Shown here: one piece after another, positions 40,101-42,127 of the stretch | Layout of the letters: every line of letters starts with the position of its first letter | Numbering within the stretch: position 1 is the stretch's first letter | Assembly: GCA_951640165.1 (NCBI GenBank) | Contig: OX621234.1 | Span: 30,756,549-30,820,548, forward strand | Length of the DNA: 64,000 bases | DNA from: Pseudoips prasinana | Lineage: Eukaryota > Arthropoda > Insecta > Lepidoptera > Nolidae | Direction of reading: 5' to 3' | Notes under the pieces: generated by a model | The model's database searches: none | The model's input: the letters and a program-made list of their open reading frames with translations, nothing else | Told to the model about the DNA's origin: nothing | Program-made: the position numbers and the translations under genes

Positions 40101-40583
40101 CCTAATCGCCAAGACACGCAATTAGCTATAACATTGAAAATTTTGGTTAAATTTATCACACGTATTCCCATTTCACATCTGTCATTGGCAGAATTGTCGA
40201 CATCGGCATAACTTGCCATTAAAAAAAAGAAGAAGAAGAAGGTATAAACCAGGGGCCGACGTGGTTTAAATTTTGACATGGCTTAACCGCGGGTCAAAGT
40301 TAAATCGTGTTTTTAAATGAAAAATTTGATAAACCATGGTTGAGCGGCCGGCTTAAATTTAAGTAGCGTTTTTAAATAACACTGTAATTATTTAATTGCA
40401 GAAGTTCTACCGTTAGTCCAATTTGAGCCGGCTGAAGGTATAACATACGAAGAAGCGTTGGACCTTATAGAGCGTACGCCGCTCCCGGAGAAATCGAGCA
40501 ATGACCATACAGACGGAGCTGAAATCTTGAGGATACACCACGAAGTGGATGGAAACGACCCCTTTCTTGATAAAGTTGATGAG
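4356..40583 (+). CDS. IFT122: IFT122, intraflagellar transport protein 122 (IFT-A core subunit), 21 exons, 3' end outside window
   Basis: Exons: 4356-4417, 6131-6361, 6764-6974, 9391-9538, 9938-10092, 10831-11028, 11824-11961, 13691-13819, 16124-16288, 19492-19632, 20156-20253, 21805-21958, 23172-23330, 23977-24137, 24694-24822, 25164-25309, 26588-26741, 27026-27214, 28603-28711, 30365-30536, 40402-40583. All introns are GT-AG and phases match, giving 1077 codons. Residues ~20-560 form two WD40 propellers; ~560-960 are TPR-like helical repeats; 987-1005 are a CxxC...CxxC zinc ribbon. Collinear similarity to animal IFT122 is strong throughout, for example [38 protein letters not shown] and [15 protein letters not shown]. 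Known role: core of IFT-A with IFT140, WDR19 and WDR35, for retrograde transport and import of membrane cargo into cilia; in insects this means sensory-neuron cilia. About 100-150 C-terminal residues are missing from the window. Confidence 0.97.
4911..5009. repeat. Long imperfect hairpin in intron 1
   Basis: The outer arms (CCTG-ctg-CCCGTTCCCCGGG against CCCAGGGAACGGGCAGG, plus AGAAA/TTTCT) and the inner arms (GACATCTAAGC / GCTTAGATGTC) are separated by a six-base loop. The fold is about 99 nt, the size of an insect miRNA precursor. It could equally be a small foldback element. Confidence 0.7.
5624..6010 (+). mobile_element. SINE with tRNA-like body and inverted arms (copy 1), 12-bp target duplication
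   Basis: Flanked by perfect direct repeats ACATTAGTGTGG at 5612-5623 and 6011-6022. The left arm (AAAAATGAGAAAATA..., then reverse complement of a B-box-like GGTTCGAGACC) is inverted in the right arm (GATGGTGCAGGTTCG... then TGATTTCCCATTTTT). The right half holds a tRNA-like sequence starting TGATCTGCCAGCG. The target duplication of this length implies LINE-assisted retroposition. Compared with the copy at 17051 it has about 140 extra bp after the left arm. It ends about 120 bp upstream of IFT122 exon 2. Confidence 0.75.
6131..6361 (+). CDS. IFT122: IFT122 exon 2 (residues 21-98)
   Basis: WD repeats 1-2: [20 protein letters not shown] and [19 protein letters not shown]. Acceptor TTTACAG, donor GTAAGT; the final Ser codon is split TC|C. 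Confidence 0.97.
6764..6974 (+). CDS. IFT122: IFT122 exon 3 (residues 98-168)
   Basis: WD repeats 3-4: [20 protein letters not shown] and [20 protein letters not shown]. Acceptor CAACAG, donor GTGAGA, ends in phase 0. Confidence 0.97.
7519..7782. mobile_element. 264-bp MITE in intron 3
   Basis: The ends are inverted repeats CTTCACCGGACAATAAAAGC and, on the other strand, CTTCACCGGACAATGAAAGC (23 bp, one mismatch). An internal perfect hairpin with 13-bp arms (TTGAGCCGTCTAG / CTAGACGGCTCAA, loop ACTG) lies at 7549-7578. There is no coding capacity and no clear target duplication, so the superfamily is undetermined. Confidence 0.75.
8118..8175. repeat. Perfect 27-bp inverted repeat with 4-base loop
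   Basis: The left arm 8118-8144 and right arm 8149-8175 are exact reverse complements; the loop is CTGA. It lies beside the helicase remnant inside the Helitron. Perfection in an otherwise decayed element suggests a recent foldback copying event. Confidence 0.9.
8176..8480 (-). pseudogene. Helitron helicase (Pif1-like) C-terminal remnant
   Basis: On the minus strand, pieces read [34 protein letters not shown] and [17 protein letters not shown]. These match the last Pif1-family helicase motifs of Helitron Rep/Hel proteins (the xxTINKxQGQT motif and the LYVxLSRVxS motif). Two stops and at least one frameshift show it is dead. This independently confirms the Helitron call from the ends. Confidence 0.85.
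9391..9538 (+). CDS. IFT122: IFT122 exon 4 (residues 169-218)
   Basis: WD repeat 5: [20 protein letters not shown] then [16 protein letters not shown]. Acceptor TTTTTCAG, donor GTATGA, final codon split G|GT. Confidence 0.95.
9938..10092 (+). CDS. IFT122: IFT122 exon 5 (residues 218-269)
   Basis: WD repeat 6: [20 protein letters not shown] followed by [18 protein letters not shown] is conserved in the family. Acceptor TATACAG, donor GTCAGT. Confidence 0.93.
10093..10830 (+). other. IFT122 intron 5, no recognised element
   Basis: AT-rich sequence without a reading frame or repeat that I can identify. GT and AG ends join exons 5 and 6 in phase 0. Confidence 0.6.
10831..11028 (+). CDS. IFT122: IFT122 exon 6 (residues 270-335)
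   Basis: The most conserved block in the window: [20 protein letters not shown] then [16 protein letters not shown], the end of propeller 1 and the linker to propeller 2. Acceptor TTCCAG, donor GTGAGT. Confidence 0.98.
11060..11587. repeat. Probable interspersed repeat in intron 6
   Basis: A GC-richer block than the surrounding intron, with phrases such as CTTACCATCAGGCGACCCGC and ACGTCTGGCAACGCAC that resemble strings I know from common dispersed repeats of moths. No second copy is in the window. Open frames across it look like chance. Confidence 0.4.
11588..11763 (-). mobile_element. Short non-autonomous Helitron-like element
   Basis: Left end CTAGCTGTGGCCCGCGGTTT followed by TACCCGCG: in minus orientation a CGCGG/CCGCG hairpin about 10 bp before the terminal CTAG. 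The other end fades at TTTATAATAATT, a worn form of the family start. It lies 60 bp before exon 7. Confidence 0.7.
11824..11961 (+). CDS. IFT122: IFT122 exon 7 (residues 336-381)
   Basis: Start of propeller 2: [20 protein letters not shown] then [20 protein letters not shown]. Acceptor TTGACAG, donor GTAAGT, phase 0 at both ends. Confidence 0.97.
12043..12235 (+). mobile_element. tRNA-derived SINE
   Basis: Has a tRNA-like head with B box GGTTCGAGTCC (12091-12101) and an A-box-like stretch before it, then the body TTGTTCTGAGTCTGGATGTA shared with the other SINEs here. The head cannot fold as an intact tRNA acceptor stem, so it is not called a tRNA gene. Confidence 0.75.
12479..12740 (+). mobile_element. 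tRNA-derived SINE
   Basis: Head TTGGTCTAGTGCTTAGTGAC with B box GGTTCGATTCC at 12533-12543. The body has TTGTTCTGAGTCTGGGTATA and TTTGGGATCCGATGGC, as in the SINE of the 40-58 kb array. A Helitron follows directly at 12743. Confidence 0.8.
12743..12918 (-). mobile_element. Short non-autonomous Helitron (Lep1-like)
   Basis: Between host A and T. In minus orientation it starts TCACACTAATATTATAAAGG and ends in a CGCGG hairpin plus GGCACAGCTAG; both ends are intact, 176 bp. It is the cleanest terminal structure of this family in the window. Confidence 0.85.
13179..13582 (+). mobile_element. tRNA-derived SINE split by a Helitron
   Basis: The head TTGTTAGCCTAGTGGCTAGT with B box GGTTCGATCCC (13233-13243) runs to 13303, and the body resumes at 13494 with TGTTTATCAGTTGTCTGG. 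The uninterrupted SINE at 22919-23115 shows these parts are contiguous in the family. Confidence 0.8.
13304..13493 (-). mobile_element. Short Helitron nested inside a SINE
   Basis: Begins TTAGCTGTGCCCGCAGTTTT (a CTAA terminus on the minus strand) after host A and ends before host T. The internal part is collinear with the element at 11588. Confidence 0.75.
13691..13819 (+). CDS. IFT122: IFT122 exon 8 (residues 382-424)
   Basis: Second propeller: [20 protein letters not shown] then GLLNGQ, matching the YIKV...GLKNGQ region of the family. Acceptor TTTCAG, donor GTATGA. Confidence 0.93.
14038..14609. repeat. AT-rich tandem repeat, about three units of ~200 bp
   Basis: Three successive blocks begin near 14038, 14231 and 14435 with ATCCAAAAGAAATAA-like sequence and share TATTTTATCGATAAAAATAC, ATTTTGAACGTAATTTAT and AACAATCTGAACAC-like strings. 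The units have diverged. The hAT element begins right after the third. Confidence 0.7.
14618..16050. mobile_element. Non-autonomous hAT element, 1433 bp, 8-bp target duplication
   Basis: Flanked by perfect GTGATAAC at 14610-14617 and 16051-16058, which fits the hAT target pattern nTnnnnAn. The inverted termini are CAGTGAACGCAAATAAAGAT and, from the other end, CAGTGAACGCAAATAAACAT, continuing to about 29 bp with one mismatch; CAGTG is a typical hAT start. No transposase frame is recognisable inside. It ends 73 bp before exon 9. Confidence 0.88.
16124..16288 (+). CDS. IFT122: IFT122 exon 9 (residues 425-479)
   Basis: [20 protein letters not shown] then [15 protein letters not shown], matching [20 protein letters not shown] in the human protein. 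Acceptor AACAG, donor GTAAAT. Markedly GC-richer than the flanking introns. Confidence 0.97.
16310..16580 (+). repeat. Interspersed repeat with GGGTTCCGTACCC / GGTACGGAACCC ends (copy 1)
   Basis: Starts AGGGTTCCGTACCCAAAGGG and contains CACCAGGCTGTATCT and GCCGCTATAACAACA; it closes with ATGGTACGGAACCCTTCGTG, so the ends form short inverted repeats. Two related copies lie at 20950 and 29316. It begins about 20 bp after exon 9. Confidence 0.75.
17051..17307 (+). mobile_element. SINE with tRNA-like body and inverted arms (copy 2), 13-bp target duplication
   Basis: Perfect AAAACTAATTTAT repeats at 17038-17050 and 17308-17320. Arms of about 75 bp are inverted: CAAAAATGGGAAATCATAAA on the left against its reverse complement on the right, each extending through CTCGAACCTGCACCATCTAC. 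The centre (GATCTGCCAGCG...GAGCGCCAACCCCGG) is tRNA-like and leads into B-box-like GGTTCGAGACC in one arm. Same family as 5624-6010. Confidence 0.8.
17379..19044 (+). pseudogene. Reverse transcriptase (non-LTR), one frameshift at the catalytic core
   Basis: Frame 1 (to 18188) carries [43 protein letters not shown] and [11 protein letters not shown]. Frame 2 holds [11 protein letters not shown] at about 18178-18210, then runs from 18244 to 19044 through thumb and C-terminal motifs ([38 protein letters not shown]). The two are separated by a one-base excess in an A7 run at 18156-18162. Apart from that shift it is fully open, so the insertion is fairly young. Confidence 0.85.
19079..19204. repeat. 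(CA)n microsatellite
   Basis: Imperfect CA repeat in the 3' UTR of the retrotransposon, about 35 bp after its stop codon. Confidence 0.95.
19492..19632 (+). CDS. IFT122: IFT122 exon 10 (residues 480-526)
   Basis: [20 protein letters not shown] then [11 protein letters not shown], matching [20 protein letters not shown] in the family. Acceptor CTTTTCAG, donor GTGACA. Confidence 0.96.
19672..19920 (+). repeat. Possible RTE-type retrotransposon 3' fragment
   Basis: CAGGGCACATAGCTCGTAGC and GACGGCTGCTGGGGC resemble the C-terminal coding region of RTE elements (a W-x-GHIAR motif), but the frame is broken and short. Confidence 0.3.
20156..20253 (+). CDS. IFT122: IFT122 exon 11 (residues 527-559)
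   Basis: [20 protein letters not shown], the last strand of propeller 2, then [12 protein letters not shown]. Acceptor TTTCAG, donor GTGAGT, final codon split AA|T. Confidence 0.92.
20950..21420 (+). repeat. GGGTTCC / GGAACCC repeat (copy 2), split by a Helitron
   Basis: Begins GAGGGTTCCATACCCAAAGG and resumes with GGTACGGAACCCTTCG after the Helitron at 21213-21398. Apart from indels it is collinear with the copy at 16310. Confidence 0.75.
21213..21398 (-). mobile_element. Short Helitron nested in the GGGTTCC repeat
   Basis: Host A before CTAGCTGTGTCCCGCGG and host T after TTTATAATATTAGTGTGA. Both family ends are intact. Confidence 0.85.
21520..21750 (+). mobile_element. 3' UTR scrap of a CR1-like retrotransposon
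   Basis: Contains an AATAG run and GAGGCTATGAGCCTAGTTTA, and ends in GAGAGAATAAAGC followed by an (ATT)n tail, closely like the tail of the element at 17360-19470. No coding sequence is left. Confidence 0.5.
21805..21958 (+). CDS. IFT122: IFT122 exon 12 (residues 559-610)
   Basis: Start of the helical repeat region: [20 protein letters not shown] then [17 protein letters not shown]. Acceptor TTTACAG, donor GTATGA. Confidence 0.96.
22031..22267 (+). mobile_element. Short Helitron-like element, plus orientation
   Basis: Ends with CGCGGGTAAAACCCCGGGGC then ACAGCTAG followed by host T; the start TCTACTATCTATA is the worn family beginning. It is the only plus-oriented copy in the window. Confidence 0.7.
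22919..23115 (+). mobile_element. Diverged tRNA-derived SINE
   Basis: ACTAGTGGTTACTGTACCGT head (B box eroded to GTGTTCCATCC), then TTTGTGTCTGGGTGTA and GTTTATCAGTTGTCTGGGTG as in the 13179 copy. It ends about 57 bp before exon 13. Confidence 0.65.
23172..23330 (+). CDS. IFT122: IFT122 exon 13 (residues 611-663)
   Basis: [20 protein letters not shown] then [23 protein letters not shown]-like pairs. Acceptor TTCGCCAG, donor GTATAT. Confidence 0.96.
23331..23976 (+). other. IFT122 intron 13, no clear element
   Basis: Contains CATGCGGCCTACCTGATGGTAACCA-like sequence (first ~150 bp) that reads like a common repeat fragment, then AT-rich sequence with no identifiable content. Confidence 0.4.
23977..24137 (+). 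CDS. IFT122: IFT122 exon 14 (residues 664-717)
   Basis: [20 protein letters not shown] then [20 protein letters not shown]. Very GC-rich compared with its introns. Donor GTAAGT, last codon split AT|G. Confidence 0.96.
24138..24693 (+). other. IFT122 intron 14, nothing recognised
   Basis: No open frame or repeat family identified; ends at acceptor TTGTAG. Confidence 0.5.
24694..24822 (+). CDS. IFT122: IFT122 exon 15 (residues 717-760)
   Basis: [20 protein letters not shown] then [20 protein letters not shown], matching [20 protein letters not shown]. Donor GTAAGT, final Ser codon split TC|T. Confidence 0.96.
25164..25309 (+). CDS. IFT122: IFT122 exon 16 (residues 760-809)
   Basis: [20 protein letters not shown] then [19 protein letters not shown], matching YMPYAQWLAENDRFEEAQK. 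Acceptor TTTCGCAG, donor GTCAGT. Confidence 0.96.
25310..26587 (+). other. IFT122 intron 16, nothing recognised
   Basis: 1.28 kb of AT-rich sequence. No reading frame, inverted-repeat ends or family I can name; the stretch near 25.83-26.11 kb is less AT-rich and may be a very old repeat. Confidence 0.5.
26588..26741 (+). CDS. IFT122: IFT122 exon 17 (residues 809-860)
   Basis: [20 protein letters not shown] then [15 protein letters not shown], matching [20 protein letters not shown]. The chosen donor GTGCGT at 26742 joins AA|G (Lys) to exon 18 in frame. A stronger-looking GTGAGT begins four bases later; see findings. Confidence 0.93.
27026..27214 (+). CDS. IFT122: IFT122 exon 18 (residues 860-923)
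   Basis: [20 protein letters not shown] then [20 protein letters not shown], matching [20 protein letters not shown]. Donor GTATCC is weak but is the only one that keeps frame with exon 19. Confidence 0.94.
27715..28450 (-). mobile_element. 5'-truncated Daphne-type non-LTR retrotransposon in intron 18
   Basis: Minus strand. The C-terminal RT region (28435-27914, 173 codons, open) is followed by a 3' UTR ending in TTTGACTTTGAC at 27732-27715, a tail type seen in lepidopteran Daphne elements. Near the 5' break (28440-28495) the host carries a short direct duplication of ATACTTATCTGAGCA. Confidence 0.75.
27914..28435 (-). pseudogene. RT C-terminal region, Daphne-type
   Basis: 173 uninterrupted codons with [51 protein letters not shown] and the end [16 protein letters not shown]. 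These are thumb/C-terminal motifs of the family; the palm with YADD was lost by 5' truncation, so it cannot be active. Confidence 0.85.
28603..28711 (+). CDS. IFT122: IFT122 exon 19 (residues 923-959)
   Basis: [20 protein letters not shown] then [15 protein letters not shown], matching [20 protein letters not shown]. Acceptor TTTGCAG, donor GTAAGT. Confidence 0.96.
28712..29315 (+). other. IFT122 intron 19, first part, nothing recognised
   Basis: AT-rich; no frame or repeat identified before the two GGGTTCC repeats that fill the rest of the intron. Confidence 0.5.
29316..29620 (+). repeat. GGGTTCC / GGAACCC repeat (copy 3)
   Basis: TTTAGAGTTCCGTGCTCAAA start and ATGGTACGGAACCCTTCATG near the end; internal CACCAGGCTGTATCTCATGA as in the other copies. 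Confidence 0.75.
29775..30347. repeat. Related repeat with AAACCGGCCAAGTGCGAGTC end
   Basis: Starts AAACCGGCCAAGTGCGAGTC and ends TTGGCCACGGAACCCT. It shares the GGGTTCC / GGAACCC termini with copies 1-3 but has a different interior, including a G10 run at 29991-30000 and (GACA)n near 30280. It ends about 17 bp before exon 20. Confidence 0.65.
30365..30536 (+). CDS. IFT122: IFT122 exon 20 (residues 960-1017), first zinc ribbon
   Basis: [20 protein letters not shown] then CRH gives C987-x2-C990 and C1002-x2-C1005, aligned with the LCYRC...CINCRQ zinc ribbon of IFT122. Strongly GC-rich. Acceptor TTCATAG, donor GTAAGG, final codon split G|AA. Confidence 0.96.
31049..31498. mobile_element. ~450-bp MITE inserted in the RT element
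   Basis: The ends are inverted: AATGCTCAAAAAAAACCCAG then GCCCCGGCGCAAA on the left; on the other strand AATGCTCA, a 12-base insert, AAAAAACCCAGGCCCGGCGC. RT similarity stops and resumes at these points. No target duplication could be fixed with certainty. Confidence 0.7.
32231..33228. mobile_element. Harbinger/PIF-like non-autonomous element (copy 1), TTA target duplication
   Basis: The termini are perfect inverted repeats CGCCCGAAATTAATAAACGA (continuing TC, then one mismatch), flanked by TTA at 32228-32230 and 33229-33231. Removing the element and one TTA restores the RT sequence HLDRIERV. A 3-bp TWA duplication is the PIF/Harbinger signature. 998 bp, no transposase frame. An inner perfect 18-bp hairpin is at 32479-32518. 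Confidence 0.85.
32479..32518. repeat. Perfect 18-bp inverted repeat, 4-base loop
   Basis: CTAGCTATAAATAAGTCA, loop ATAC, then its exact reverse complement, inside the Harbinger-like element. Confidence 0.9.
33900..34060 (+). mobile_element. Worn SINE fragment
   Basis: CCTAGGACAAATCATG, TTCTGTGTGTGTTTTGGGAT and GTTGTCCCAAGTTATTATT follow the body order of the tRNA-derived SINEs, but the tRNA-like head is barely visible. Confidence 0.4.
35000..36385 (+). CDS. ORF1 (Gag-like) of the I-type retrotransposon
   Basis: 461 residues from the ATG at 35000. A Pro/Asn-rich leader is followed by an RRM-like region (about residues 75-230; [15 protein letters not shown]) and three zinc knuckles near 252-310: [27 protein letters not shown] and [15 protein letters not shown]. 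The C-terminal ~150 residues are Ser/Pro-rich. Known role in the family: RNA binding and particle formation with the element RNA. The stop lies 62 bases beyond the ORF2 ATG, so ORF2 is translated by reinitiation or frameshift; which one is not visible. Confidence 0.93.
   Translation: MDADKPPDPGDPPDRPSTPQSNPFPNNVPILSPNPLSQLANVACALESLPMAATSAPLNVPSSVPTKFTKNNISRNKYSISDKGPFLVHVSHIVPQPNSGTTLHPISFGLFLLNNCIKNVVPDGVKKVGRNRVSVEFASAEDANTFLSNTILVTHKFVAVLPSYNITRMGVVSGVPADMSEDVARAYLKVPSGCGQILKVRRLNRKVVKEGFPEWKPTETCVITFDGQTLPKRVFCCYTSLQVQQYIFPTIQCRKCCRFGHIESLCRSKPRCRKCGHEHSAETCNISQEDAFCISCEGNHFADSKDCPEFNRQTKIKSTMAEKSISYVEASKVIPSVSRNYANAVKSSPSPQRSVSHRKTYLLKPKTHAPLSPSYDKFAHNLLTSTPPPSQPNGCAFNNSSSQLDSSSDSFLINLIIQILSSISSPSHVANSLIPILLQFKNGSDTGICPVEREECLSQKA
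36324..40073 (+). CDS. ORF2 (endonuclease, reverse transcriptase, RNase H) of the I-type retrotransposon
   Basis: 1249 residues from the ATG at 36324 ([14 protein letters not shown]). APE-type endonuclease: [27 protein letters not shown] (~131), [80 protein letters not shown] (~664). RNase H from about 958: [45 protein letters not shown], so catalytic D-E-D-(H)D positions are present. A C-terminal [17 protein letters not shown] knuckle follows. No stops; all signature residues visible. Function: nicks the target and primes cDNA synthesis. Confidence 0.95.
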   Translation: MAPILVFVQWNVRSVFHKKHDLIFLLNKYKPLACSLAETWLTPSLSFRLPHFNTLRCDRSDGYGGSALFINNRVPFMSLPIPPSAVDQDISITAGCVEGINVFSIYIAHPHRNFLNKLKILFQSVSGPILVMGDFNCHHFRWGSERCDFFGEGLVEILDSLNLCVLNNGCSTRRPLPGQHKSCVDLTFSSIDIAASVHWQCTNLTHGSDHYPIVITMAEKTYLEKVSPPLLKYNLSKPDWSKFSSLLDDKIDSLPNLNSQVLSNIDHCHVNNCYDLLVSAISASADSCFPIKNCARNKIPSPPWWDHECTAIIRERKVIELTYNSEMNSDNLTLYKHALAKSKRLLRRKKRAGWVKFCSTLSPATPASVVWRYINRFRCGCAPSSSSLITREVAEQFFCKIAPPYVPTEAEDSNLPVYNLSADPLVMSFSMNEFTDILRQVRDSAPGLDGLPYSFIVNSSKKSKQYLLNIINFCFNYGWVPNQWKTQIIIPLVKPGKHADDPNGLRPIALSSVMAKLLEHLIKSRLEWFVESSNLLPSSQFGFRKGLGTYDSVGVLVTDIRLAFSRNESLVAAFLDISSAYDSVHLPTLKQKLLELRVPVKMVQCICSLLSPRSLVLRVHGEDFDARQTWRGLPQGSVLSPLLYNLYMADVGSCLNSNCRILQYADDMALYVINQSIENAASSICISLDSLNQWLLRHGLSLSATKSSAVIFSRKNNIPQVSVNINGDNIPIVPKVKFLGVFLDSKLTGFHHINYLVQRCERAVPILKALAGVWWGAHPYTMKLVYNALIRSIMDYGCFLMVPCNKGALSRLDKVQSMCLRIISGCMKSSPINALQVECADPPLALRRQFLAARFISKIITQSSHPLINMLSELSFQCRQARFWRNKAIPLILVPFQEYQNLVFPIISFPRLPLFSFDFKVLCFKPEIYFDIGISKTSSAANVMFNQLIEERWNGYERFFTDASKLSDAKPVGVAVYYQTSKIILKYRCPKESSVFTGECVAILEACRFIECHNINKAVIFSDSLSSLKTLEQNSHRSKLHSPIILEIKKSLLACSAKEKIVQLVWIPSHCGIKGNEHADLLAKDAVTSQIIDDRFYCFYGYDLQNLPKGILKQAWQNYWDISSKSKGGFYYEVQPDIVLTPWFHKYKKTSRCVISTVCRLRLGFCCSPVFLHKIRIRDSSLCECGLDEGSLDHIFFECTNNNSAYNLYELLPNLKIPIPINFSSLLTFPSPELYEVLMCFIRCNGIKL
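40402..40583 (+). CDS. IFT122: IFT122 exon 21 (residues 1017-1077), last exon in window
   Basis: [20 protein letters not shown] then [11 protein letters not shown] and [10 protein letters not shown], matching [20 protein letters not shown] and DEDPFTAKLSFEQG. Acceptor AATTGCAG lies 22 bp after a putative DNA element; donor GTAAGC; phase 0 exit, so further exons are needed. Confidence 0.95.
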
Positions 40584-40629
40584 GTAAGCAAGTAACGTAC
40601 GAGTTCTCTATTAGTTGTACAGGATCTAA

Positions 40630-40900
40630 ACTATGATTTGACGGGCCCGTTGGCGTGGTTAGTAAATAGTTGCCTTTCACGGCGCAGGTTGTGGGTTCGA
40701 TTCCCACCCAGGACAGATATTTGTGTGCATGACATGACAACATGTCTGTTTATCCAGAGTCTGGGTGTAATTATCTATAATATAAGCGTGTATTTACAAA
40801 AGAAAAGTAGTATAATCAGTTATCTGATTTCCATAGTACAAGCTCTCCTTAGTTTGGGGTGGGCGTGTGGAATAATGTCCCAGGATATTATGATAACCTC
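40630..40900 (+). mobile_element. tRNA-derived SINE heading array unit 1
   Basis: TTGGCGTGGTTAGTAAATAG (A-box region) and B box GGTTCGATTCC at 40694-40704; body CCAGAGTCTGGGTGTAATTA and GTCCCAGGATATTATGATAA. Counterparts begin near 41690, 49465, 51795 and 57895. Confidence 0.8.
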
Positions 40901-42127
40901 CTATTCCCTTGGTATTAGAACATTTGCTAAATATATGCATTTCAATCAAAAAAGTCACTTGAAAACTTTAATTTGCATTACTCAAGACATGATTGTGGTC
41001 GAAAAAAGAATCTCCTACCATGTGTGCAAGCAGCATATTTTTCTTCATTTTATTTTAGCATTTTGCCGGTATGCTTAATAGTTATATCCATGTAAAGTTA
41101 TAGCTCTATAGTGATAAGAGTCTCTTGAAGTAAATTGCGGACAGAAGGACGAATGGACATGGTCATAGTTACTTGATTACTACGAAACCCCATTTTTATA
41201 CTAAATTCGTTATGATGTTAATATTAATTAAATAGTGTTGGTTTGAATTAAGGGAAGTGTCTACATCAGTGTACAGCCGCACATCTTTTTATTTGATATC
41301 CTTCGCTTAGTTAATATACGCGATATTATTATTTAATTTCTTTAATATTTTCTCTGTTCCTGCGGCAAGCTTTTTATTAAATCGGTGCGTAATAGATTAT
41401 TATTTACCTCACATAACAAGAACAAAGTTTAGTTTACATAGAGTAATGTAGATGGCGTTTGATGGAAAAGTTAGATGGCGGTATGGTTTCGTTCACAATA
41501 TTCCATAACCTCTGGAAGTAGCTGGAAGTTTTGTTTGAAGCCTGACGTTATTCCTCTGAATTTTTGAAGTCTTTACCCACGATATGTGGCAATAAAGGCA
41601 TATTAGCATTAAATAAATAAAAGTATCGTAGCTCTTCCCACATCATAAATTTTAGTTCTTTATTAGTTGTACAGGATCTAAAATATGATTTGTTGGTGTG
41701 GTTGGTAAATGCTTGACTTTCACGGCGCAGGTCGTGGGTTCGAATCCCACCCAGGTCAGATATTTGTGTGCATGACATGTCAACATGTCTGTTTGTCCGG
41801 AGTTTGTAATTATCTATATATAAATGTGTATTTACAAAAGAAAAGTATAATCAGTTATCTGATTTCCATAGTACAAGCTCCGCTTAGTTGGGGATCAGAT
41901 GGTTGTGTGTGAATAATGTCCCAGGATATTACGATTATGATAACCTACTATTCCCTTGGTTTTAAAACATTTGCTAAATATATGCATTTGAATCAGAAAA
42001 TTTGAATTACTTAAAGACATGATTGTGGCTGAAAAAAGAATCTCCCTACAATGTGTGCAAGCAGCATATTTTGCTGCATTTTATTTAAGCACTTTGCCAG
42101 TGTGGTTAATAGTGATTAGTCCAGTCA

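Larger units (their letters stand above)
34660..40240 (+). mobile_element. Full-length I-type non-LTR retrotransposon with target duplication
   Basis: 5581 bp between direct repeats GGTATAAACC at 34650-34659 and 40241-40250 (12 bp if the preceding AA is counted). It has a 340-bp 5' UTR, ORF1 and ORF2 overlapping by about 60 bp, a 160-bp 3' UTR and an A-rich (GAA)n tail. The RNase H domain in ORF2 points to the I group. Both ORFs are uninterrupted, so it may be autonomous and recent. Same strand as IFT122, inside intron 20. Confidence 0.93.
34198..40379. mobile_element. Possible ~590-bp DNA element hosting the I-type retrotransposon
   Basis: Ends TTATTTAAAA and, inverted, TTATTTAAAAA; flanks CACTC (34193-34197) and CACTG (40380-40384) are near-identical. 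Subterminal strings such as CGCTCAACCATG occur in inverted sense near both ends. Without the 5.6-kb retrotransposon it would be about 590 bp. The 10-bp termini are short, so this is tentative. Confidence 0.45.

Noticed and set aside
40638..41078. 146-codon + frame after exon 21
   Set aside because: It runs through the SINE and the tandem unit; no similarity to the IFT122 C-terminus and the frame is not shared by other units.
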